Source: Chamaecyparis obtusa
Lineage: Eukaryota > Streptophyta > Pinopsida > Cupressales > Cupressaceae
DNA: 64,000 bases
Assembly: GCA_027943335.1 (NCBI GenBank)
Contig: BSBK01003554.1
Location: 186,001 to 250,000, forward strand
Reading direction: 5' to 3'
The translations under genes were made by a program, and so were the position numbers. The first letter of the stretch is position 1; each line of letters begins with the position of its first letter. Positions 10,985-22,048 of the stretch are shown here, piece after piece. Under the pieces are notes generated by a model. It was not told the origin of the DNA. It saw only the letters and a program-made list of their open reading frames with translations, and ran no database searches.

Positions 10985-11535
10985 TGAATAGAAGTGAATG
11001 TGTGCATTATAGTGGATTTGATCAGGCAAATATGTTTTTGTTTTCCATATCATCCTATCTATTATTTCCTAACAGTCTTAGTATTCAAGATCCATTAATC
11101 GGTTGGATCCTAATAGGTCCTTATTATAAATAATTTAACAGGGTGGCACATTAGCTTGTGTCTAGAGTCCTCTAACAAGGCTACTCTTAACAGGATAAAG
11201 GTCCTAACACACTTGAGGAAAATCCCTTAATTAGGTAGTACCTAACAGTGCTATTGTAAACTCCTAACAGGGTTAAGATCCTCATAGGGCAGACTTCAGA
11301 AGAGTGCATCATTTAGTGGGTACTAATTCCCACCACAGTTTTCTCCCAATTTGGGTTTCCATGAGATAAATCTTTGTGTCAATTTTGTGGATGGATTTGC
11401 ATGTCTATGATTTTCATTTGTTAAAATTAAGGTTAATCTTGTGAATGTTGGTTTAAGTTTAAGAAGTTAACAAGTTGGATTATTTGGTAGATTATTGATT
11501 CACACCCTCTCTTAGTAATTTGATCTTTGGACAAA
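10985..11535 (+). repeat. Second LTR 3'-half fragment, plus strand
   Basis: Has about eight TCCTAACAGGG-like words between 11085 and 11290, then TTTTCTCCCAATTTGGGTTTCC at 11340 (in two words) and TTGATTCACACCCTCTCTTAG near 11500. These match the transcript-start and U5 layout of the other Copia LTRs. ATAGAATCTGGGCCC at about 11537 may be a decayed PBS. No pol follows. Confidence 0.55.
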
Positions 11536-11540
11536 TAGAA

Positions 11541-12307
11541 TCTGGGCCCCGATTGTTGGGACAAGGTTTCTCTAGGTGGTCTAGTCCATGACTACATTTC
11601 CATAGACAATGTAGTCCTAGGAAAAGGTTTCCTTAGATTACCTAGTGCTCCCAATAGTGGTAGGAGAAAGCACCAGAAGTTCATAATAAAGAGAAGCCAA
11701 AATTCAAGCCAGTGAAAGTAGAATCAAGAATTATCAGGTTTAAGAGGCCAAGAATGGTAAAGTGAGGCCTAGGTGAGAAATATATTGTATATAGATATAA
11801 TTTATGAAGCTATTAAATTTATCCCCTAATTTAAGAAGAGTATCAACTTAAATTCATACTCTTGGTAAAGTAGAACATGACATTGAAAAAAAACATTAAA
11901 GTATTAAAGAGGCAAGAATCACGATATCCCCAAGTGACTTAGGATATTATCAATATAATACCAAAACAAAAGGATAAACACATGATATAGAAAGATAGAA
12001 AATAGATGATTATGTTGGTCTAGTAAGGTTATACTTACTATGATTCATGTAGAGAGATTGGTGTAAAGGAGATTTGAAATAGTCTAGCAATTTATGTTAT
12101 GGTAGTGAACTCATCTTGAAAAGATTGGTGACAAGGATAATCAAACAAAGCATTTTATGTAAGGAAATATGCCAAGAGAATATTAAAAAGAAAAATACAA
12201 TTTTCTAAGTAACCTATAACAAATGATCACAAAAATTATTGGGGTGTGTGCATAAAGTGTAACAAAGAGAAAAGTGTATGGCCCATGTTAAAGCGATTAC
12301 ACAATCT
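11541..12307. other. No gene seen
   Basis: AT-rich spacer. AGGTTTCTCTAGGTGGTCTAG at 11566 and a diverged copy near 11622 form a weak pair around GTAGTC words. No ORF above 60 codons and no RNA gene is evident. Confidence 0.6.
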
Positions 12308-12649
12308 TGTTACAAGTAGTGGTTTCTGTTACACCAAAAGGTCAACTTGTTAATACCTGATACAAACGCTAGACTTATAGAAGACACAAGAGGTAGTTAA
12401 GCCATGTCATGAACCCTATGAGGGATACTGACCCACTGCCAAGAATCCCCCTCCTAGCATCACTTGTCGTGGCTTGCATGGATTCAAACCAGTGACCAAG
12501 CTCTGATACCACTTGTTACAAGTAGTGGTTAATGTTGCACCAAATGATCGACCTATTAATGCCTGATACAACCAATAGACTTATAGAAGACACATGAGAT
12601 TGTTAAGCCATGTCATGAACCTTGCAAGGGACATTGACCCACTGCCGAA
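12308..12649 (-). mobile_element. Complete TRIM element, 342 bp
   Basis: A terminal-repeat retrotransposon in miniature on the minus strand. Two LTRs of about 136 bp (12308-12443 and 12514-12649) begin (plus-left) TGTTACAAGTAGTGGTT and end near GACCCACTGCC. Between them lie only about 70 bp: PBS TGGTATCAGAGC (12511-12500, perfect) and a purine tract AGGAGGGGGATTC next to the left LTR. It has no coding capacity, so it would depend on proteins of a full Copia. The LTRs differ at roughly one position in six. No clear target duplication was found. A relative lies at 55620-55816. Confidence 0.85.
12500..12511 (-). promoter_or_regulatory. PBS of the TRIM
   Basis: Minus TGGTATCAGAGC, an exact initiator tRNA-Met site, two bases inside the 5' LTR (12514). 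Confidence 0.85.
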
Positions 12650-13348
12650 AAAAACCTTACTGAGAGCAATAGATTTAAGGTAGCATACATACATCCAAAA
12701 GAAAATTATTTTTCCACTATGATATGCCCCCAAGTATGGAGAAAATAAAGGGAAATATAGCACATAAAAAAAGAGAGCACATAAGGGATCTAATAAATGA
12801 GGTTAGTTTTTGCATTTTATAACTCATGTATATCACTTGTATAATTTCAATGAATTGACCTCATCCCCCAAATGTAGTAGAATTGTGAGAATAATGGAAG
12901 ACAAGCACATAAGATAAAAAAATAAGTGTCTTTTTGGGTCAACATGGTAGAGACCAAAAAGAGATAGATCTCAACAATTTGTATCATTCCCAAGTAGATA
13001 ACACAAATGAAAACTTACAATAATAACACATGTATGAAATATAGATGAATACAAATAAAAATAGAAAAATGTCACAATAGGTTCAATCCCTTTATTAACT
13101 TGCACCAATAGAGAAACACGGGTCATCTAAAGAGATCTTAACATAAAGAAAAAAAAATATCAAGTATCATATCATGGAGGAATCACATTATGTAAAAGAA
13201 AACACACAAAAGAGTCTATTGCACAAGTGAACCTAGTCAAGCATATCATATAAATCCTAATATTTTTTAACAACACTTATGGATGGTGGAAACTAGGAAA
13301 GAGGAACAAAAAGAAGCTTGGTAGGTGACATGTATCATGTTATGAAAA
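12650..13348. other. No gene seen
   Basis: AT-rich, purine-rich spacer. Only short open frames without recognisable motifs are present, and nothing else can be supported. Confidence 0.6.
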
Positions 13349-14195
13349 TTTTAGGACTAAATCTATAATAGTTATTATGAAACATGTAATTACATATGAC
13401 AACCTATGATAGATTCTAAGATGAAATAGACAAGTGGCAGGAGATAGATTTGCATGGCCAAGGTAGATGTCAAACTTGGGTTATTATAAGTTGTAAGAGA
13501 ATGTTCTATTTATGGTTAGTTATGACATATTTTTTTATAGTTGTAAGAGCTATACATTATGCTAATATTATGAAAAATTATTATGATAGTTGTAAGATGT
13601 GTAAGAGCATTTGTCATACCTCAAGATAGTAAATTTTGGGTGCCCAAATTACAAGGTTTAAATGGGGAGTCATTTGGAGATATATGTGTCATTTGCATAA
13701 CCCCATGTTGTATCTTCATTTAGAAGATACCTCTTGGGTTGTACTTTTCTATATAAGGTGATTTTGGAGAAAATTATGCATGTTGTATTATATAGGTGAA
13801 GTGATTTGCTACTAGAGTTAAACCATATTGTGGGTTGTCAGTTACAAACTCCTATTAAAGATTATAATGATAATTTTATATTTTATATGGTAGTTTATTG
13901 GAATACAAAGTATTGTGCTTTTGAAGAGTGAGGTTTTTCTCCCAAAATGGTTTTCCCCATAATATATCATTGTGTCCATTATTGCATATCTTTATGCATG
14001 TTCATTATCTCTTTTTGAATGTATTTCTAGTTCTATAATAGTTAAGATTTGTAAGAAAGCTCGAATTTTCTCCCCCACTAGATTAATGTTAGGAAGCATT
14101 TTCTGCACCTTATCTTCCTTATAGTTAATATCATAGCATGACCAAATTTTGTCTAGTTGATGGGTAATTTTTTTTTTCATACTGATCTTTGTTTA
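13349..14195 (+). repeat. 5' LTR of host Copia H
   Basis: The start TTTTAGGACTAA matches the 3' LTR remnant of the same element (TTTTGAGACTAAGG at 59869) and the LTR at 17966 (TGTTAGGAATAAGG). A good TATA box (CTATATAAGG) sits at 13749. GTTTTTCTCCC..GGTTTTCCCC follows at 13933, as in the R region of plant Copias. The PBS at 14198 is decayed. Boundaries are inferred from these matches, so they are good to about 10-20 bp. Confidence 0.6.
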
Positions 14196-14197
14196 AG

Positions 14198-14204
14198 TGG
14201 GAGC
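14198..14204 (+). promoter_or_regulatory. Decayed PBS of H
   Basis: AAGTGGGAGCTTAGAGT fits a TGGTATCAGAGCTTAGAGT site that has lost the five bases TATCA. Gag begins about 45 bp downstream. Confidence 0.45.
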
Positions 14205-14239
14205 TTAGAGTATTGTTAAAATTTGTTGCAAGAAGAAGA

Positions 14240-14678
14240 TGAAAAGAACATAAAAAAAAATTGATATAGAGAAGTTTAATACGAAAAAATTCAAATTTTA
14301 GAAGTTGAAAATGGAGGATATAATCATGGATAGAGATATATAGACTTTAATTTATAGAACCTCAGACTATGATTCAAGAAGATTGGAATAAAATAGATCA
14401 AAAGGCTAAGTGATTGATAAGACATTGTTTAACCAATTTGGTGCTCCTGAATGCCCATGATGAGAAGACTATAAAATATCTTTTGAAGAGGGTTGCAGAT
14501 GTTTATGAGGCTAAATTAATGGTAAAAAAGATTAACCTAAAAAAAGTAATATCTAGAGATGGAAGATGTATGACTAGGTTCTATTTGTGACAAGAATGTA
14601 GAGGATTGTTTCCTACATTTGTTATGTTCTTTGTGTGACTCATGGTACCGCCTTGTTATGACTACTGGGAGTAGAAAT
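14240..14678 (+). pseudogene. H Gag, N-terminal part
   Basis: Copia Gag (UBN2-type) remnant. IEKFNTKKF and KLKMEDIIMDRDI match the usual plant Gag opening, and LCDSW near 14635 precedes the point where E1 enters. Many stops and frameshifts. The last codons (GGGAGTAGAAAT) continue at 23527 (GAAACACCAAG), which fixes E1's insertion site inside this gene. H is the oldest element in the window. Confidence 0.7.
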
Positions 14679-16161
14679 TGTTAATATGATTTAGAACAAT
14701 AGAGAGGGGGGGTGAATTAGTTGTTCTCAGGTCTAGATGTATAAAACAAACTTTAAAACTCTTCAACAAAATCAGATCTAACAACCAATAGCTACTTGGT
14801 CATTACTGATTGTATAATAGAAACATATAATAGTGCAGTCCACTATCCAAAAATATCTAACTTGAAAAACACATAAATGTTCAAACCAAAACATTCACAC
14901 AAGTATTAACACCAGGATTTATAGTGGAAACCCAATTTGGGAAAAACCACTTTGTAATATGTTACTAATATTTTCACTCTTCTGAAGTGAGCTCTGTGAA
15001 AAGCCAACCTTGTAAAAGGTTACAAACACACTGTTAGGTGTGACCCGATTGAAGGATTTAAACCACTCTATTAAAAGTGTGCCTTGTTATAGGACTTACA
15101 TACATTCCATTAGAATACAACCTTGTTCAAAGGATTTATACAAATGAATGTCAGGACAACCTCTGTTAAAAGGATTTTGACTGATACAATGGTTAGAAAG
15201 TAAAAGTAGTATTGATATGAAAACATACATCTCACTTTGCAAATATTAGATCCAATTTCGTACACATATGATGGCTTATTGACTATGAACCTTTTCCATC
15301 TCCATCACTAATCTGCTCGAAAATCCCTTCAAGCAATCACAACACTTCTCCTTCAACCTTTTCTGCTTATATAGTCGATAACATCAACAACATCTCCAAC
15401 ATCCTCTACTCAACCTCATGCTTAGGTTTCCTTAACACTTCCTTAATTAGGTCAATACAAATTTGTCTGCTTAATCTCCTCCATAGATCTTAGGGTTAGG
15501 TCAGATTCATCAAATCCTTCCAATTTTTATGTTCTTCGTCTATCCTTCTAGAAATATCTCAAATCTCTTAATAGATTTACAATAAAATATTTTACAGTGC
15601 ATTAAATGCTTTCATACAATCAATAAATAAAGTCAACATGTTTTACATAATCCAAGAATTCAACTATGTCGGCTGTGAATCTAAATTCTTCCTCAAATGT
15701 AAATTACTAACGCTCGGTCAATACAGTGTTCAACTCCTCGGTCTTCACTAGAAATCTCGGTCACCACAAAAATTGTTTCCTTAGCTAATACTATCTTTCT
15801 CAGCAATTAACTGATGTTCAGTCAACACTGAATTTACTCTGCATATACTGACTTGGTTGATACTAACATCACTTGACTTAAATTAGATTTCTTCACTTTT
15901 GCTCAGTTAAGCCTACTTGTTTAGTCTTCATTCTTACTTAGATAAGAAATATATTATCTTATCATTGTGCCACATAATCAAGTACTCATTGAAGTATCAA
16001 GATAACTCAACCTTTCCTTAGGTGCTATTGTTACCAACCTTTCCCACATTCCTTCAAAACAATCAAATAGATATAGTGCTTTCTTAAATAGCAACAATCT
16101 TACTAGTTAAGGTTTCACATCAATGACAATACAACAATTGCTTCAATTGCAGTTTCCAACA
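14679..16161 (-). repeat. 3' LTR of E1
   Basis: 1483 bp, TGTTAATATG...TTTCCAACA. Minus-strand landmarks: U3 with CCGAG-type words (15715-15910 as CTCGG/CAGT), TATA box CTATATAAGCAG near 15365, repeated AGGATT-TAAAC words (15030-15180), TTTTTCCC-AAATTGGG near 14940 and the C-rich end at 14703. Confidence 0.9.
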
Positions 16162-16188
16162 ATCTCCCTCTTTGGCATTGATGGCAAC
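16162..16188 (-). promoter_or_regulatory. Polypurine tract of E1
   Basis: Minus CATCAATGCCAAAGAGGGAG, directly before the 3' LTR. A second similar motif lies at 16391-16420 (TTTGTCAAAGAGGGAGATGA). Confidence 0.82.
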
Positions 16189-16390
16189 ACCATATGAATA
16201 ACACATGAATCACCAACCAATCCAAAACTTATCTGTCCATGAGAAATATGTATAATATCCTTAGTTTCATTCTGATATAGAATTAATTAGCCTTCACTTA
16301 TATGACCATCTACATAGTAACATTCATTCCTTTGAATCTCTCCCTCTTTCTTGATCTTCCATGAAATCTTACCATGTGTTTTCATCTTGT

Positions 16391-16420
16391 TCATCTCCCT
16401 CTTTGACAAAAATGCCAAAG
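16391..16420 (-). promoter_or_regulatory. Second polypurine-tract-like motif of E1
   Basis: Minus CTTTGGCATTTTTGTCAAAG followed by AGGGAGATGA. The first 20 bases can form a short hairpin just ahead of the purine run. The same arrangement is seen in E2, E3 and E4. It lies between the pol stop and the true tract. Confidence 0.7.
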
Positions 16421-16628
16421 TAACAACTAAAAAATACATCTTGCAAATGTAGATGTCATCTTTTTAGTTCAGTAACAATATTCCTCCCTTTGTCATCTTT
16501 TCTTATGATTGATTATCAGCTTTGCTATACTTTTCACAACTCTAGGCTACTCCTAAAGTGTGACCTTTCTCTGCATCAATTTTTTAGATACTCTTTGTAG
16601 CACATTTGATGCAGTGCTCCTAGCTTGA

Positions 16629-17504
16629 CTAGGCAGCATCAGTTAGGGGAAGAAACCCTAATTTTCCTCTCAAATATTCATGAGATTCTTTAGGTAAAGC
16701 TTTAGTGAATATGTCTGCTAGTTGTTCCTTTGTACTCACATATTCCATCTTGACCTCTTTATCTTGTACCAGTTCCCTCAAGTAATGATACTTGATGGCA
16801 ATGTGTTTGGTCTTAGTGTACATTACTGGATTCTTAGAGATGTTGATAGCACTTGTGTTGTCATAGTAGATGACAACTGGTTTAGTGATCTCTTCTTTCA
16901 TTCCTACCAACAATTGCTTTATCCATACCAAGTTTTAACAGTTCACTACTGCAACCACATACTCAGCTTCAGCAGTAGATTGGAAAATGTAATTTTGTTT
17001 CTTGCTTGTTCGGGAGACTAATCTCTGTCTAAGAAAGAAAGCTCCACCACTAGTACTTTTTCTATCATCCACATTTCCTGCCCAATTAGCATCAATATAC
17101 ACTTTTAGTTCAAACCTTTCATGCTTCTTGTAGTACAATCTATAGTCAACAGTCCCTTTCAAATATCTCATTATCCTTTTGACAACCATCATGTGAGTTT
17201 CCTTAGAATTGAAAAAGATTCTTGCCACAATCCCAACTACTAGAGCAATATTAGGTTAGCTATGAACAACATACTACAGTTTTCCAATCATGAATCTATA
17301 CAAGGTTTGGTTTACCTTAGCAGCATCATCATTCTTAGACAACTTTTTTCTAGTAGCCATGGGAGTACTTACTGGCCTTGAATCTTCCATACCAAAGGTT
17401 TTAAGTACCTCATGAACATATTTAGATTGGGTGATTAAAATACTTTTCTCCATCTAATATACTTGTAAACCAACAAAGAATTTGATCTCCCCAAACATAC
17501 TCAT
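16629..17504 (-). pseudogene. pol: E1 RT C-terminus and RNase H
   Basis: The 3' part of E1 pol. It begins at MSMFGEIKFFVGLQVY (17504) after the foreign insert, passes a decayed RT thumb with a TAG in IGKL-YVVHS, then RNase H with IDANWAG (second Asp now Asn), QSTAEAEYV, DNTSAINISKNPVM, IKYHYLRE and DIFTKALP, ending PLTDAA and stop at 16629. One stop at about 16933. Would remove RNA from RNA-DNA hybrids if intact. It aligns residue for residue with E3 46554-47429. Confidence 0.85.
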
Positions 17505-17509
17505 TGTAA

Positions 17510-17926
17510 ACCAGTGCTTATGTGTTCACTATGTTTGGTGGTGCTATTAGTTGGATGAGTAAGCGACAACCTATGGTTGCTTTGTCCACTATAGAAGCTG
17601 AGTACATGGCTATTACTCATGCTTGTAAGGAAGCCATTTGGCTTAGGGGATTGTGTTATGATGTTGGTGTTGATGCAGAATAGATTACTATTTGGTGTGA
17701 CAGTCATAGCACTATTTGCCTTGTGAAGAATCCAACTTTTCATGCCAGATTAAAGCACATTGATGTGCAGTTTCACTTTGTGAGAGATATGGTGGAAGAT
17801 GGAAAGGTAAATTTGGAGAAGGTAGATACTGTGAAGAATTTTGTAGATGCATTAACAAAACCAGTGGGCACTGAGAAGTTCAGATGGTGTTCAGAGTCTA
17901 AGGGCCTTTTGGCCTATAGTGGTTAG
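17510..17926 (+). pseudogene. Copia RNase H C-terminal fragment
   Basis: The frame starts mid-protein: TSAYVFTMFGGAISWMSKRQ, then ALSTIEAEYMAITHACKEA, one TAG at 17681, WCDSHSTICLVKNPTFHAR, KHIDVQFHFVRD and DALTKPVGTEKF, with a natural stop at 17926. These are the standard RNase H landmarks of Copia (Glu in EAEY, Asp in CDS). Similar to the RNase H of H (59380-59850) rather than to E1, E2 or E3. Better preserved than its surroundings in H, so it is probably younger. Confidence 0.85.
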
Positions 17927-17965
17927 TTCTTGTTGCTCTTACAAGGTGTTTGACAAGTGGGAGAA

Positions 17966-18723
17966 TGTTAGGAATAAGGTGTCTCAACCTTGGATAATTC
18001 ATATTCTTATTATTTGTTTTGTAAAATGTATTTCTTGCAAATAATGTAATTAAGTGTGAGTGTACATGTCTAGTTGGCATGTTGATGTGTCACTCCACTT
18101 GATGTGTCGACATCTTGAATTGTGTGTAAGGAGATAATGGATGAAACGGTTATGATGGATTCCTATGACATGCAAGAGCTATGTTTGGAAGATTCAATGA
18201 TAGGTGAAGACATGTAAGACATGTGGAAACTAATAAAGTTGAGCACTGTACACTCTTCTGCAATCGTGGGGTTCAGGTTCCTATTTTCTCAGAGAATGGT
18301 AAAACCCTTATACAACTATCTTTGGAAGTTTCCCTAAAAAGGGAAGCGCATGATATAAGCATTTTTAGGGTTACAAAGATAGGAGAAGTTAGTGTATTGT
18401 TGGAACATTTTTATGCTACCGCGATTTGTCTTCAAGAGTTGGAAATCTTCTGAAAGAACATGCATTGCAAGTGTATTGTAAACTGTAATAGTTTTGATTA
18501 ATACATTGTGTAGGTTTTGGAGTACTAGGGTTTTTACCGAAAGGTTTTCCCAAGGGTAAATTATTGTGTCATTCTCTATTTTCTGTATGCATGGTATATG
18601 GCTACAATATCATTGTTAAAGTAGTTAACGAATCTAAAATTGTAAGGATTTAAAAGAATTTGCACAATACTTTCGTTTAGAGATTTGTGTAGGAAGCTAT
18701 TTCCGCAGCTGAGTTTCCTTACA
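17966..18723 (+). repeat. LTR of the inserted fragment, 758 bp
   Basis: TGTTAGGAATAAGGTG...GAGTTTCCTTACA, with near-perfect inverted ends (TGTTAGGAA / TTCCTTACA). GGGTTTTTACCGAAAGG-TTTTCCC near 18528 is the R-region signature. The start matches the H 3' LTR remnant at 59869, so H-family elements probably have LTRs of about this size. Confidence 0.8.
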
Positions 18724-19420
18724 CATCTTTCATGTACAAATTGCTTGTGTCATTTGTCCTTGAGAATCCAATTTGTATCAGGTAGTTGTGCAGCCTCTCA
18801 TACCATGCTTTGGGATCTTGCTTTAGTCCATACAATGCTTTATTCAATTTGCAAACCATGTGTCTTTTGTTTGGATCAATAAACCCTTCTAGTTGTTCAA
18901 TGCACACTTCTTATAATATACCATTTAAAAATGTAGACTTGAAATCCATTTGGTATACCTTGAAATCTTTGTAGGAATCATATGCAAGTAAATTTCTTAC
19001 TCCTTCCAATCTTGCTACAGGGGAAAATGTCTCCCCATAATCTATTCCTTCTTCTTGTGTGTAGCCTTTGCATACCAGCCTAGCTTTGTTCCTTGTGATT
19101 TGTCCATGCTCATTTAGCTTATTTCGGAGCACCCACTTTGTTCCAATGACATTTTTATTTTTTGGTCTTGACACTAGAGTCCAGGTATCATTCTTCTCTA
19201 TCTAGTCTATCTCCTCATTCATTGCTTGTATCCACTCTTCATTTTCTAATGCCTCCCTTGTTGTCTTAGGCTTGAATTCACACAGTAAACATGTAGGATC
19301 TCTTGTCTTTCTTCTGGTCAAAACTCCAATATCTTTGTCTCCAATGATCTGTTCAGGCTTGTGATGTCTCCTTACATATTGTGCCAAAATAGGTTCTGCT
19401 CTCCTTTCTTCTTGTTCTTC
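18724..19420 (-). pseudogene. pol: E1 reverse transcriptase, N-terminal half
   Basis: Minus: linker ending [16 protein letters not shown] (19390), then ALENEEWIQAMNEEID, stop at 19202, [53 protein letters not shown] and [13 protein letters not shown] (first catalytic Asp present), stop near 18911, then QLEGFIDPNKRHMV, KALYGLKQDPKAWYERLHNY and NLYMKD, where the coding stops at the insert. The YVDD/FVDD box is absent, so no polymerase activity is possible. Confidence 0.87.
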
Positions 19421-20071
19421 AGGTTCACCAACAAGATTGTCAGATACAGCTTCTGAATGCTTGGCAACCTCTTCCTAATACTCGGCAACATTCTCTTGTT
19501 GCTCGACACATTCTTCTTGTCTCTCGGCATTGTTTTCCTGATGCTCAAAATTACCTATCCGAGACTTTGCATCAGGTGCAAGTTTGTCACTTGCCTCTCC
19601 TTCCTCTATATATACAAAAGATCTTTAATCTTCTGGTTCTCTCTTGCTTTTAGCTTCATTTTTCTCTGCATACTCATCAACTTTGACATTCACACTTCCC
19701 ACAATTTTATTAGTGTTAGAGTTCAAACACTTGTAAGCTTTACTTTTTGTGGAATAGCCTAGGAATATGCCCTCATCACTTTTAGCATCAAATTTTCCAT
19801 TCCTATTGTCCTTTAGTATGTAGCATTTGCTTCCAAAAATTCTAAAGTACTTTACATTAGGTGCATACCCATGCCATAACTCATAAGGTGTTAGATTTGT
19901 ATCATTTTTTATTTGTACTCAGTTAAGAGTATAAACAACTGTACTTACAACTTCTCTCTAGTACTTTTGTGCAACATTCTTTTCAATCATTAATGTCCTT
20001 GCACAATCCAGGATAGATCTATTCCTTCTCTTTGTTATACCATTCTGTGGAGGTGTCCTAGGTGCATACAT
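19421..20071 (-). pseudogene. pol: E1 integrase C-terminal region and linker
   Basis: Reads RTPPQNGITKRRNRS, CARTLMIEKNVAQKY, two stops, TPYELWHGYAPNVKYFRIFG, NGKFDAKSDEGIFLGYSTKS and KAYKCLN, then a Glu/Gln-rich linker built on repeats like QEEVAEY and HQENNAE. The start of RT follows at 19420. Family-typical except for about four stops (for instance 20049 and 19920). Confidence 0.8.
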
Positions 20072-20940
20072 CTATCTTTTGATCCCTCTTTCATTGCAAA
20101 ATAGATTGAATTCATTGGATATGAATTCTCCACCTTGATAAGATCTTAGACACTTTAGGTTCCTACCTGTCTCCTTTTCAACCTTAGCCAAATACCACTT
20201 AAAAAATTGAAATGCATTAGATTTTTCTTTTAAGAACATTACAGTCATCATTCTAGTGTAATCATCAACAAACATGATAAAATATCTAGCACCACAATAG
20301 CTTTGTACACCCATAGGTCCACAAAGGTCAGTATGAACCAAATCTAAAGCATTCTCAGAAGTAAAAGTACTGCTCTTAAAACTAGACTTTGCTATCTTAC
20401 CCAGCTGACATTCTTTGCACATTACATTCTCAGGTTTCTTCAATCTAGGTAGTCCTCTCACTTTCTTCTTCTTACTAATTTCTACCAAATTATCAAAGTT
20501 AACATGACATAGCCGCTTATGCCATAACCAAATATCATCAAGTTGTGCAATCATACATGTCTCTTCAGATAGGTCTAGATAGAACAAATTACCTCTTATC
20601 TGCTCTCCACTTCCAATTAGTTCACCAGTGACATCAAATATTTTGGCCTTCCTGTGATGAAATTCCACTTGGTATCCAGTGCTATTAAGCTATGCAACAC
20701 TAAGAAGATTATAGTTGAGACCCTCAACCCAATAAGCATTTTCACAAGTGATCTTATCAGTCAGCTTAATCAATCCTTTACCTTTAACAGGACATGGTGC
20801 ATCATTACCAAATTTCACACTTCTACCTTTATAATGATCTAAGGTGTTAAACTTACTCTTGTCACCAGTCATGGGGTGTGAACAACCACTGTTAATAATC
20901 CATTTATCATTTTTGTTCACATAGGAAATCAATTAAGTTT
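20072..20940 (-). pseudogene. pol: E1 protease, GAG-pre-integrase and integrase core
   Basis: Protease: WIINSGCSHPMTGD, where the catalytic Asp of DSG has become Asn and a His has become Pro. Then NLLSVA, stop at 20690, and the zinc-binding HKRLCH...CKECQLGK (HHCC). Integrase core shows Asp in LVHTDLCGPM, Asp in FVDDYTRM and Glu in GGEFIS. Open from 20668 to 20072 without a stop. Integrase residues are intact; protease is dead. Confidence 0.88.
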
Positions 20941-22000
20941 TCTCATCCTCATTAGACTCATCTTTCATTGCAACATAGACTACCTCAATTTCAAAATCAT
21001 CACTATCAGTGTAGTCAGTCTCTTCTTTGTCAATATAGAAAGATTTCTTATCTTTTCCTTTGTAGTCCTTGTACCTTCGGTAACCTCTATCTTCTCTTTT
21101 GTCTTTTTGCTTGCTATCTCTTTCTTCCTCTTTATCATCCCTGTCAGGACATCTAGTAGCTATATGACCAACTTTATTACATGAAAAACATATAATAGGG
21201 AGTTTACCTTTATACTTTCCTTTTCCCCTTTTTTAGTCTTCTAGCCATAAGAGCTTCAAGATCCTCAAGTTCTTCATCAAATGTGTCACTTTCACTCTCA
21301 CTCTCACTGATGCATCTTTCTTTTTACTTCTTTGACTTACTTAGAACTATTTGAGACTTAAAAGAAGATTCAACATTTGCAATAGTGAAGTTATCATAGT
21401 TAGAAACCTCAAAAGTAGTAAGCTTACCAACCAAACTTTCCAAAGTAAGAGCATTGCCAGGGTTACATCTAGATTCTTGAATTGCTGAAATTTTGATGGC
21501 ATAAATAGGATGCAGAGTTCTCAATACTTTTCCAATAATAGTTTCATCATCTATAGTTCCATTTGCTCCTCTAATAGCATTTACAAATTCTTTTATTCTA
21601 CCACAATATTGAGCAATATTCTTACCTTCTTACATTTTCATTTCATCAATTTACCTCTTAGGCTCTCAGATTTTTCTCTCAGTACATTTATGTCACCGCC
21701 ATAGATGTTTGCAAGAGTGTCCCACATTTGCTTTGCATTAGTGTAGTCTTTGATGTCTTCAAATTCTGAATAGCTTAGGGTAGATGCAATCTCCAACATT
21801 GCTTGATTATGCTCCTGTTTAGATCTCATCTCCTCGACAGTTAGAGGTACAACAAGTGTAACATAATGATGCTCAACATAATACTTTGTAGAATCACCAA
21901 TACTAGCCAGATGCAACTTCATCAAACTTTTCCATGCAGGAAAGTTCTCCTTATTTAGCTTCGGTACCTCCTTCTTATACATCCTGATCATTTTCTTCAA
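20941..22000 (-). pseudogene. gag: E1 Gag with one CCHC box
   Basis: Starts MKKMIRMYKKEVPKLNKENF (22000), 35 bp after the PBS. The UBN2-type Gag body (FPAWKSLMKLHL, EHNQAMLEIAS, NAKQMWDTLANIYGG) is open to 21638, then frameshifts and stops. A zinc knuckle CFSCNKVGHIATRC lies at 21190-21149, followed by a basic Lys/Arg region and an acidic TDSDDFEIE. Pol follows in the same frame, as in E3. Confidence 0.86.
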
Positions 22001-22034
22001 GTAGCTTTAAACTTGTCCTCTGTAAGCACCAAAA

Positions 22035-22046
22035 ACTCTGATACCA
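22035..22046 (-). promoter_or_regulatory. PBS of E1
   Basis: Minus TGGTATCAGAGT, one base off the initiator tRNA-Met site, two bases from the 5' LTR. Confidence 0.88.
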
Positions 22047-22048
22047 AT

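Larger units (their letters stand above)
17505..18723 (+). mobile_element. Opposite-strand Copia 3' end inside E1 RT
   Basis: 1219 bp on the plus strand: RNase H C-terminal coding (17510-17925), purine tract GTGGGAGAA and a 758-bp LTR (17966-18723). It replaces about 110 bp of E1 RT (equivalent to E3 46444-46553), including the FVDD box. In E3 the lost segment is bounded by ATGAG on both sides, and the flanks here share CAT, which suggests microhomology-mediated loss. It is 5'-truncated, which is not normal for an LTR element, so it may have arrived by end joining rather than integration. Family related to H. Confidence 0.83.

Noticed and set aside
16722..17021. Plus-strand ORF opposite E1 RNase H
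   Set aside because: Shadow of the minus-strand RNase H frame.
17505..18723. DNA transposon with TGTAA...TTACA ends
   Set aside because: The content is plainly Copia RNase H plus a complete LTR; the five matching bases at the left end are probably chance.
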